From Quillaja saponaria (lineage: Eukaryota > Streptophyta > Magnoliopsida > Fabales > Quillajaceae), in the NCBI GenBank assembly GCA_029379385.1, contig CM055608.1:28270350-28334349 (forward strand): 64,000 nt of DNA, given 5' to 3'. The translations under genes were made by a program, and so were the position numbers. The notes under the pieces were generated by a model, which had not been told where the DNA came from, ran no database searches, and saw nothing but the letters and a program-made list of their open reading frames with translations. Position 1 is the stretch's first letter; every line of letters begins with the position of its first letter. Below, piece after piece: positions 1 through 10,300 of the stretch.

Positions 1-409
1 TAGTTTTTGAGTAGTACTTTCTATTTTCAATTATTTTTGAATTGTGTTGCAATTTATAAAAATCCTCACATTTATAAGTGTCATTTCTAAAATATTAAAG
101 TGTCTTTAAATAACATATTGTTCAATTATGTATATGTAATCTATTCTACATTCTGAATTTAGTTTATCGTAATTGTTTAAAAATAATTATATATATATAT
201 TATCTTTGTATGAGGAATTTTCTTCCAATTTATCAAAACACTTTGGGTATCTCTCTTTTAGATTTTATATGGTATCAGAGCCCAGGGAGAGAAAATCCTA
301 ATTTTTATTTTTCGCTATGTTTCTTTCTAGTGTGTCTCTCTATTGTTGCGTTTCATTTCAACAGTATGACTACTGTTCATCGGAACTGTTCATCATACTG
401 TTCATTGGT

Positions 410-1240
410 ATGTCTACCTTTGAAAAATCTAAAATCGGTATGTCAAAATCTAGTACTTTTACCTCTGTATTTTCTGGATCCCTTATTATTACTATTGAGA
501 AATTGAATGGATCTAATTATCTTTCTTGGGCTGTATCTGTTGAGTTATGGTTTCTAGGACACGGATATGAAAATCATCTTATGAAATCATTGGCCGATAT
601 TCTAACCCTTGAACAACCTAATTGGAAAAAGATCGATGCCCAATTATACAGTTTACTCTAGGCATCCATTGAACCTTCTACATTGCATATTTTTTGCGCA
701 TATAAAACATGTTTTAAATTGTGGAAACAGGCCAGAAGTTTATACACTAATGATATCCAATATTTTTACACTGTGGTTTCTAATCTGTTGAATCTAAATC
801 AGGCTGATCAGGATATGTCTACCTATTTGGGCAAGATTCAGAATGTCAAAGCTGAATTTGCTGAAATATTACCTCTGACCACTGATCTGGCTGACCAAGA
901 AGCACAAAAAGATAAGCTATTCATGATTCTCATTCTATATGGCATTCGAGCTGATCTTGATTCAGTTCGCCATCAGATATTGGCTAGTCCTTCTATTCCT
1001 TCAATAGAAGAAGTGTTTGCTCGGTTTTTACATATATCATCTCCGATAATAATACATGTTGAAAATCCATCTCCTAATTTCTCTGTCTTAATCTCTCACT
1101 TAGGTACTTTTGGAAGTCATGGTCGAGGAGGTCGAGGTCGTGGACGTCCCCAGTACACTCATTGTAACAAGATGGGCTATACCAAGAAAAAGTGTTACCA
1201 ACTGATTGGTTATCTAGGTCATACAGTTAACATTGTTTAG
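410..1240 (+). pseudogene. gag remnant of copia element 1
   Basis: The translated pieces carry the plant copia Gag signature LNGSNYLSWAVSVELWFLG near 500-560. A glycine/arginine-rich stretch (about 1108-1150) leads into a zinc-knuckle region near 1150-1210. That knuckle has lost its first cysteine (now Tyr) and its histidine (now Tyr; the local string is NKMGYTKKKC), so it cannot bind zinc normally. The frame changes and stops between 660 and 690. Capsid-like nucleocapsid function is known for the family; this copy is only a fossil. Confidence 0.75.
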
Positions 1241-4200
1241 TCAGTCAATTCACTTGAAGTTTCACCAACTAAAGACAAGCCTCTTAATGTCTCATTATCA
1301 GCTATTGAATATGATGAGTTTCTACAGTATCAAACTACCTAGCAATCTTCTCATGGTAATTTTGTCGCCTGCCTCTCTCAGACTTCTTCTGACACTTGGA
1401 TTCTTGATTCTGGTGCCTCTGATCACATATCTGGTAACGCTAAACTTTTTTCTAGTATTAGTAATCCATCATCACTTTTCATTGTCATTATAGCTAATGG
1501 TTCCATAACCATTGCTAAAGGTATATGTCAAGCTACACCATTATCTTATTTGCCTTTAGAGTCTATGATTTATGTCCTCGAATGTTCATTCAGTCTGATT
1601 TATATTAGTCAATTGACTCGTTCTCTCAATTGTTTTGTCACTTTCATTGATGATTCCTTTACTATACAGGACCAACATACGAGACGAATGATTGGCACAG
1701 GGCGTGAGTCACAGGACCTTTATCATCTTACCACACTACCTACATCTTCAGTGGCTTGCTCTACATATATGTCATTTATTCTCATTCACAGTTGGTTGGG
1801 TCATTCTAGTCTATCCAAGTTTCAAAAGATGATTCCTCGTTTATCATCCATGTTATCTTTAAATTGTGAGTCATGTCAGCTTGGCAAGCACACACGTGCT
1901 TCATTTCCAAAGCATAGTCGTTTTAGAGCATAGTCTCCCTTTCATCTTGTTCATACTGATGTTTAGGGTCCTAGTCGTGTTAGTTCATCTTTAGAATTTC
2001 AGTATTTTGTAACCTTTATTGATTACTATTCTCATTGTACGTGGTTATTTTTAATGAAAAACCGTTCTGAGTTATTTTCTATATTCCAACAATTTTGTGC
2101 TGAAATTAAAACACAATTTAGTGTTTTTATTCGTATTTTACGTAGTAATAATGCACGTGAATACTTTTCTACATCATTTCAGCATTTTATGATATCTCAA
2201 GGTATGCTGCATCAATCATCTTATTCTCACGCCCATCAACAAAATGGAGTTGATGTGCGCAAAAACAGACATTTAATTGAAACAGCTAACACTCTATTAC
2301 TTCATGGTCATATTTTACTTCGGTTTTGGGGCGATGTTGTACTTACTGCATACTACCTTATTAATCGCATGCCATCTTCTACATTGCATAACAAAATTTC
2401 ACATTATATCATCTTTCCTAATCATCCCTTATATTCACTTCCGCCTCGTATTTTTGGTTGTATTTGTTTTGTTCATGATCTAACACCTGGGTAGGATAAA
2501 CTCTCTTCTAAATCAATTAAGTGCATCTTCTTGGGTTATCCTCGCTTTCAAATAGTGTATAAATGTTACTGTTCAGATAAGACTCGTTACTTTACCTCCG
2601 CTTATGTCACCTTTTTTGAGGAATCTTCATTTTTTCCCTTGACTATTCCCGAGTCACCTCCTATCTCTGAGGCAGTTTCAGTTCCTTATCTTGGACCAAA
2701 TGAACATGCATTATTTGCACCACTACCAGATCTTCCAGCAGACACTGCTGATGTACTTGATGACTCACCTTTTGTACCAACACCTTCTCGTGCATCAGAT
2801 CCTGCTTCCCCGCCTATTTTACGAAGAGGTACTCGTTCAACTCTTAATCTTTATTCTATTTATACTTTTTTGAGTTATCATCGTTTATCTTCACCCTATT
2901 ATACATTTGTATCCTATTTGTCTTCTATTTCTGTTATAAAGTCCACCAGTGATGCTCTTGCTCATCCCGGGTGGCGGCAGGGTATGGTTGATGAAATGAA
3001 CGGCTTACATACTAATGATACTTGAGAACTAGTCTCTTTACTTTCTGAAAAATGCAATGCTGGAGGTAAATGGGTATAAACCGTGAAAGTTTATCCTAAT
3101 GGTTATGTTGATCGCTTAAAGGCTAGATTGGTAGCAAAAGGCTACATTCAGGTCTATGATGTGGATTATTCAAAAACTTTCTCTCTCGTAGCTAAAATTA
3201 CTTATGTCAGGGTATTCATATCTCTAACTGCTATTTTTGATTAGCCACTCTATCAATTGGACATCAAAAATGCTTTCTTACATGGTGACCTTAATGAATA
3301 AGTCTTTATGAATCAACCACATAGTTTTATTGCTCAGGGGGAGTCCAGTATGGAATGTCAATTGAAAAAATTTCTATATGGCTTAAAGCAATCTCTCAAA
3401 GTTTGGTTTGGTAGATTAAGTGAAGTTGTTCTTAGTTTTGGCTTTTAGAGGTGTACTGTTAATCACTCGATTTTCTATAAACATACATCTAATGGTAGAA
3501 TTCTTTTAATTGTATATGTGGATGATATTGTGATTGCAGGTGATGATAATCATGGGATTCAGCAATTGAAATCATTCTTACAGTCTAAGTTTCAAACGAA
3601 AGACTTAAGACAGTTAAAATATTTCTTGGACATTGAGGTTGCGAGATCACAATTGAGAATTTGCCTTTTCTAATGAAAGTATTGTCTGGATGTCTTGAGT
3701 GATATAGGTATGTTGGATTCCAAACCTGTAGACACTCCTGTGGATCCTATCACTATACCGGATGAAGGGGAGTTACTGACAAATCTGAGCATTACAGACG
3801 TCTTGTTGGTAAGCTGAATTATCTTACAGTCACTAGACTAGATATTACTTTTGTAACTAGTGTGGCTAGTCAATTTCTTTCTCAGCCTCGAACATCTCAT
3901 TGGAATGCTGTTATTCGTATCCTAAGATACCTTAAAACTTCACTTGAAAATGGATTATTATATAAGAATCATGGGCACACTTTAGTTCGAGGATATGATC
4001 GTGGTCATACATTAGTCTATAAACATAATTCTACTCCAGTTTAAGGTTATAACTATGCTGATTGGGCATAATCGTAATTTGACAGAAGATCTACTACAGG
4101 ATACTGTATATTTCTGGGTGGATATCTTGTTTCATAAAAAAGCAAAGAGCAGACTGTTGTTGCAAGATCTAGTGCTGAATCTGAATAAAGGGTCATGATT

Positions 4201-4340
4201 CATACCATTATTGAGTTAGTTTGGTTGAAAAATCTATTAGGCGAACTTGGATTTCAGCACTCACAGCCTATGAAGTTAGTATGTGATAATCAAGCTACAT
4301 TACATATTGCATCAAGTTTGGAACATATAATCTTTATACT
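1241..4340 (+). pseudogene. pol remnant of copia element 1 (PR-IN-RT-RH)
   Basis: The fragments follow family order. A protease-like DSGA region lies near 1400-1430. The GAG-pre-integrase histidine/cysteine cluster (HSWLGHSSLSKF, CESCQLGKH) is at 1785-1893. The integrase core is at about 1940-2490 and includes HQQNGVDVRKN. Reverse transcriptase spans about 3070-3670 with the YVDDI catalytic box near 3517. RNase H remnants run about 3830-4340. In-frame stops occur repeatedly, for example at 1933, 2492, 3023 and 4042, and there are frame changes. No functional polyprotein is possible. Confidence 0.8.
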
Positions 4341-4356
4341 CTAGCTTGAGGGAGAG

Positions 4357-4542
4357 TGTTAGAGTGTAAATATAGACAGCTTAGTTAGTGGGTCAAATTT
4401 CTTTATTTATAGTTTCCTTATTTATGTATAGTTGATTTACTTGTACTCCACACAATCTCATAGTATTAATATATTATCTTGGTATGAGAAATTCTCATCC
4501 AATTCATCAAACACTTTGGGTATCTCTCTTTTAGGTTTTACA
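4357..4542 (+). repeat. 3' LTR of copia element 1
   Basis: This is a 186-bp terminal repeat starting TGTTAG and ending TTTACA. It directly follows the purine-rich GAGGGAGAG tract. Its last ~80 bases match the sequence at about 198-269 in front of the primer-binding site. Confidence 0.75.
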
Positions 4543-4760
4543 GTGATAAATTTATGTAAGTTAAATAATAAATTCAGATAACTTTAATATTTAATTTCAT
4601 AATTGGTAAATTCAATAATTATAAATCAATTAAACTTCTTAATTGATAAATTCTGAAAAACTTAATAATGTATTTTTATAAATTGATTTTATCAATTAGT
4701 TACGTGAATATATCACTAAATTTATTGTGTAGAAGAAAGTAGCATATATATATATATATA

Positions 4761-5491
4761 CTAGCGTCCTCGCACGCGCGAAAAGCTCAGATGCTTTTTT
4801 TTATATTATGAGTTTTATTTCACAATCTATTGAATGTTGTTGTCAATTGGATTTCTAAAAATTATCCATTCGAGTTATGTTTTTATTTATTTCTCAACTG
4901 TAATTAGTGTACTCCTGCTATGGGTATAGAACCTGAGATCCCAACCTCAACCCATATATCATGATAAATTATAATCATCATAAATTCTATTTTTTATTCT
5001 TGTTAACAATTTGAGAAGCCCAAACATAACCTAGGAACAATCTACAAATAAGTGAAAGCGGCATAAGAAATTACCTTTATGGAAGGAATTCAGAAATGTA
5101 TCGTCTTTCCAACTGATTCCCCATAGAAACCATTCCTCTGGGTTCATGACCATCTTCATCAGACCATTGAAATACATAACGACTTGCATCTTGTGTTGAT
5201 GTTTCTGAACATCTTCATCAGACCATTGAAATACATAACAACTTGCATCTTGTGTAGATTTAATGAAACATAATAGAAAGCAAGAGATGGATAGAGAATA
5301 ACAAAGAGTTACAGGAATAGAGAAAGAAGCGTATTTGAGTTTGAGATAACTGCTTGTAGTTAAGCAGTTCTATTTGGTTTTGAATAACTTAAAGTCCCTC
5401 AAATGTCAAGAGATCAGTTTTATCTATAATGGGCAAATCATGATATTTTGATTAAACTATAAGGGTGTTCTCTCTTTTAGTATAGTATAGA
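4761..5491 (-). mobile_element. Non-autonomous Helitron (731 bp)
   Basis: Read on the minus strand, the element begins TCTATACTATACTAAAAGAG at 5491, a typical plant Helitron 5' end, preceded by A. It ends ...GCGAGGACGCTAG at 4761, followed by T. A short GC-rich palindrome (CGCGCGTGCG) sits just inside the 3' end. Insertion between A and T, TC at the 5' end, CTAG at the 3' end and no target duplication are the Helitron hallmarks. No Rep/helicase ORF is present, so it depends on another element. It lies about 0.2 kb from the SUVR2 promoter. Confidence 0.75.
5151..5255. repeat. Two-copy 59-bp tandem repeat inside the Helitron
   Basis: Two copies start with CATCTTCATCAGACCATTG, at 5151 and 5210. 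The period is 59 bp and the second copy is partial. Only a few substitutions separate them. Confidence 0.85.
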
Positions 5492-5699
5492 TATAATATT
5501 ACTCAATTTATTTAACGATTACATATTTTGAAAAAATTTACAAATCTTGCTCTCTTCAAATATATATATAAACAAAATTAAATGAAAAAACGAGCAACAA
5601 CTTATTATTTTTATATTTGAAAAAAGAGTAATTTACAAAAAAGAAGGACAAGGATAGAAAAAGTTCTCAGAAGAAAAGTAAATTTACCTTTTCATCCTC

Positions 5700-5850
5700 C
5701 GTACTCCAGGAAGACACGTGTTTCTCACGTGCTTCTATAATTTGTGTATTATTTCTTTTTCTTGTGCTCTATTTAGTATTTACACACTCTTCTTCTTCTC
5801 TCTGCTGAGCTGACCAATAAATTTCAAAACGACATCCAAAATCGAAATGC
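5700..5850 (+). promoter_or_regulatory. Probable SUVR2 promoter with paired G-boxes
   Basis: Two CACGTG G-box cores lie at 5715-5720 and 5726-5731, 11 bp apart from start to start. They are followed by a pyrimidine-rich stretch at 5786-5804. The first leader exon probably lies near 5770-5850 and ends ATGCGG before a GTAATTTT donor. G-boxes bind bHLH/bZIP factors in plants; no expression claim follows from the sequence alone. Confidence 0.4.
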
Positions 5851-7186
5851 GGGTAATTTTCTCTCCCAAATGTTTCTCATTCTTTTTGAATTTTTGTTTT
5901 CTGAAACCATCGTTGTTGTTCTTCTTCTTCTATCTTTGGCGGGCGTTACTCAAATTTTCTTTTTTCAACAAGTATTTTCGCTTCATTATCAGTGTTTTGA
6001 AATCAGTTGGGCTACCCAACTCCATTTTATTGTTTTATTTTACTTCAGGCAGCTTTGTTTAAGCTCTGGTGGTGACGGCTGTAGTGGCGACAGCCGTCAG
6101 TTTGTACATGGTTGTCATTTCGCTGTTTTACTTGTTGAGAATCAATCTATTAGTTTGGTTTCTTTGTGGGTTCCTGAGAAAAAGAAAGAAAAGTGTAGTT
6201 TTTCTTTTTCCTTTACCCCGAAAATATATATTCTATAACTTTTCCTTCTTAGTTTCTTATTTTTGCCTTAGTAAGTAAATTTGTATGGTGTTTCTAAAAT
6301 TGACTGTTTCCTTTTGTGGCTGTTGGTGAATTCCAGGTTTTGATGGCTTGAATCAATCTTCAACTTTTGGATTGGTAATACTTTTTTAGCGTTACTTTCT
6401 AGGTTATAGACTTTAGAGGATTATGGTTTTGACGGGTTGGTGGGTCTGACTCTGGAGATTTGCAATTCGTCTTCAGACTAATGGTTTTTGGCGCATTTAT
6501 GTATTAGCTCAAGTGTTGTTTCTTTTTTATCTCCTGTTGCTATACTTGTATTCTTTAGTTCTTTTTATCCTCTGTTGATAAGCTAATGTTCTTTCACTTA
6601 CTTCTTTTGATACTGCCATTATTATGATGGCGGATAAATTCATACTGTCATTATTTAATTTCCTTTCTAAAGTTTTGGTCCAAATCTTAATATTTTATCA
6701 TTTATTTATTTTTAAATACTCTTTGCTTCATCTGGTGCATTGATATAACTCATGTAAGTGTAAGTCCTCAGAAGTGGAAGAAGAGTAAGAGATTCAATAT
6801 ATGGAGGAGGGGAACCAACTTCCAAGAACCGAGGAGCCAAAAACCGGTGGTTGGTCTCTTCAAATGGGACATATTATATGAAGATGGTGACTTTTAATAA
6901 AAGTCAAATTAAAATCTCAATTTTTTTACTTGGCAGTTCATCTATAAAACACTTCAAAAGATAATGAAATGAAATCTTCCTTTGTCCTGCTACAAAAGGA
7001 GTAATGAAGCTTTTTGTTTAGTTTGGTAGAATGAGCAATTTGAGTTAGATCATAAATTTAACGCAATATACAAAGATTTGTTTCTTTACTTTTTTCTTTC
7101 AAAAGCTTGGTTAGTTGGTTTATTTGTAGAGTTTTTCAATTGCTAAAATTATTCAGGGTCTGATTTTTCTGTTCTCATACCTGTTT

Positions 7187-7218
<32 letters not shown>

Positions 7219-7365
7219 TACTTTTTGCTAGGAAAATGTATAGAGGTGGCCTTTCATTGTTACTTCTAGAGCTCATGTTTTCCTCTGTATCTTAGAAAAC
7301 TGTGAAATTATAGGTACATTTTGCATTTGAAGCCCATAGTGGAAATAAGGCTTGGCTGATCAGGG

Positions 7366-10300
7366 ATGGCACCGAACCAAAGGGTCCTAGCAGCCTATCG
7401 TGCAATGATGGACCTAGGGCTTAGTAATATAAAAGTGAAACCAGTGCTAAAGAGACTTATTCAATTGTATGACAAAAATTGGGAACTTATCGAAGCAGAG
7501 AACTATAGAGTTCTTGCAGATGCTATATTTGAGGAGGAGGAAAATGAGGTGCATTTTCAATTTTCCCTTGGATCACTTAATGGTTTTTGTTTTGTTTTAT
7601 TTTCTTCTTCTCTTGTTAACTTGTTTGTCCCTTCCATATGTCTTTATTCAACCTTTGATTTTGTTTATTTATCAGGTAGTGGAACCAAGCTCAAGAAGAA
7701 ATAAAATTGATGTGTGTTACATTAGCTCATTTTGCTTTTTGTTTGTGTTCATTGTTATCCGCTTCCCAATCTTGTATTTATTGCTGCTGGGTGCTGACAT
7801 GCCTTGTGGCTTTTTAATCTACCAGAAGGGAGATTTGGAAGAAGAACCTCTGACTCACGATGAGCCTGTACGTCCCCTAAAGAGGTTGCGATTAAGAGGT
7901 CAGGAAGTTCAGGCTTCACAGTCACTTGCTGCCTGCAACCCCAGCTTTGGTGAGTCTTCATTGAAAAGGCCTAAAATAGAAGAAGATGCATTACCTGAGA
8001 CTTGTCCCCTGCAGAAGCCTCAGTACACAGCCTTGTCATCGCCATCTGATGTTGGACATGCAAGGACTGAACTCCATCCTGTTTTGGTTCGACATGGTAT
8101 TGTTGACAAGGGTAAGCAACCTATGTCGCCTCAAGTTTCTCCCAGAGGGGCAAGATTCATATCTGAGAGAGCATCACAAGCTGTGCGCTTTAAAGAGCCG
8201 AGAGTTGAGCCAGGCATCATGCTTTTGCCAGAAAACAAGGTCCCTGACATTCATGCCTTGATCAAGCCTAAAGACGAGCCAGTTGATGAACTGCCGCCAT
8301 ATGAGCTTCCCATTGCTGTGATTAAGCCTGGTATAAAACCATTCTTTCTTGATGGCAGTTTCATGGTTGAATTCTACAAATTCCTACCCCAAAGAAAAGA
8401 AAAAGGAAAAACCCCCCAAAGAGAAAACCTAATTATGATTCCTGGTTAATAGGGAAGCAAAGATTGAGTGAAACTGTGAATGCATCCTTCTCTTCCCGTT
8501 ACTCTTCCCTAATTTGGTGTAATAATGATTGTACCTATTTCACTTGTCAACTTGGTCCTAGGGATGAAGAAGTGAGGTGGTCTACGTTTGTTGTTGCTAA
8601 CTTAGCCAATTAGGCACATTAATGGGATCTGGAAGTCCTTACCCCCCACGCGTAAAAAAGAAGAGAAAGTAGAAAGAAGTTTCACATATGTTTACCTTTA
8701 AGTTGTCAAATCAGTTTATACCTTGATGCTTAGGCAATGACTTTTGGGTCTAATGGTTCATCCTTCCCGTCTTCCCCTCTAACAAATAGTAGTAAAGGGT
8801 GAGATTATGGGTTCAAAACTTGGAAGGTTCATGTCTCTGATTATCAATCCAAAAATAAAAACAAAATTTGGTTCTTGAATCTTGATTATTATCCATTGGA
8901 TTTGGTTTTTGGATTTATTCTGTTTTTACAGATCCATTAAGTAATGGAGATGCTCAGAAGAAGAATGATTCAAATGAAAAACAAGAGGGTCATGATACTC
9001 CAGAGCCTCAATGCCGAGATGAAGTTAGAGGTGATGACATCCAAGATTCAGCAATGGAAGGGATACCAGATGGCAACCTGGAAGAATTTTGTTCTAATGT
9101 AGAGATAGCTTCCTCACCCTCAGGAGAGGTAAAAATTTCTCTCAGCTGCAGCTCGCCTTTTGGGAGACCAGATTTCCATTTGCCTAGTAGAGATAAACTT
9201 ATAAAATTGATGGAGGATAAATGTCTGCGGACATATAAAATCATTGATCCAAATTTTACTGTCATGAAACTGTTGAGAGATATGTGTGAGTGCTTCTTGG
9301 AACTTGGAACTGATTCAAATAATGAATCACAGGAAGGATCTGTAGAGGCAAGGCAGACTCTTGATAAACTGAAGAATGATACTGTTTGTGGTGCTTTGGA
9401 TGTTATCGGCAATAAGGAAGATCTAGGTAGACCTTCTTGCGTTTCAAATGGAACACTCAGTGTTCCGTGTTCTGCTGCTTTGGCTGCACTGCAAATTCAT
9501 GTTCTTCTGCCTCCTTTGACTGCTCTAAATGACTGTGGGCAAGAGACTAAGAAGGTTATGGAAAATGATCCTGAAAGTGATGACAGTAAGCTTCTAGAAG
9601 ACCCTCAAAATGCAGATTCACAAATTGTGGTAGTTGTTCCACAGTATCAACTTACTCCTCATGATTTTAATGACCTTACCAAAGGAGAAGAAAGAGTTAG
9701 AATTCCATGGGTAAATGAAATCAATAACAAGTACCCTCCTCCCTTTCACTATATACCCAAAAACCTTGTATTCCAAGATGCTTATGTTAACGTCTGCCTT
9801 TCTAATATTGGGGATGAACATTGCTGTTCGACTTGTTTGGGTAATTGTCTCTTATCACCTACACCTTGTGCTTGTGCTTACAAAACTGAGGGTGGATTTG
9901 CTTACACCTCAGAAGGTCTAATAAAGGAGGAATTCTTGGAAGAGTATATTGCAATCAGCCACAGCCCTCAGAGACATCTCTTCTACTGTAAGGACTGCCC
10001 AGTTGAAAGACCTAAGAATAACGACTGTTTAGAACCATGTAAAGGACACTTAAAGAAGAAGTTTATCAAAGAATGTTGGAGCAAATGTGGCTGCAGCAAA
10101 CATTGTGGCAATAGAGTTGTCCAGCGAGGCATAGCTTGTAACTTGCAGGTGGGAATTTATCTAGATTTCTTCTATTTTCGGAACTTATCTCTAGTCTTTT
10201 CATCTTCTTTTCAGCTGTCTTTGTAACTTTCGTATTTGTTTTTCCGTATTGAGATGTTGACATGATATTCTTTAGTTTATTTGCTCAAATAAAATATCAA

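Larger units (their letters stand above)
198..4542 (+). mobile_element. Decayed Ty1/copia LTR retrotransposon
   Basis: The element reads gag, protease, integrase, reverse transcriptase, RNase H, which is the copia order. A 3' LTR runs 4357-4542, from TGTTAGAG to TTTTACA, after a purine tract (TTGAGGGAGAG, 4346-4356). Only the last ~70 bases of the 5' LTR (about 198-269) clearly match the 3' LTR; the part further left is too diverged to call. The primer-binding site TGGTATCAGAG (270-280) is the usual initiator-Met tRNA type. Every coding domain is interrupted by stops or frameshifts, so the copy is dead. I saw no target-site duplication because the left edge is unclear. Confidence 0.85.

Noticed and set aside
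5847..6278. Overlapping Phe/Leu-rich frames in the SUVR2 leader
   Set aside because: They reflect T-rich intron and leader sequence, with no domain and no plausible start context.
7469..8449. Single continuous 326-codon frame through SUVR2 exons 2-3
   Set aside because: It runs through introns with T-rich, hydrophobic nonsense; splice sites give the conserved protein instead.
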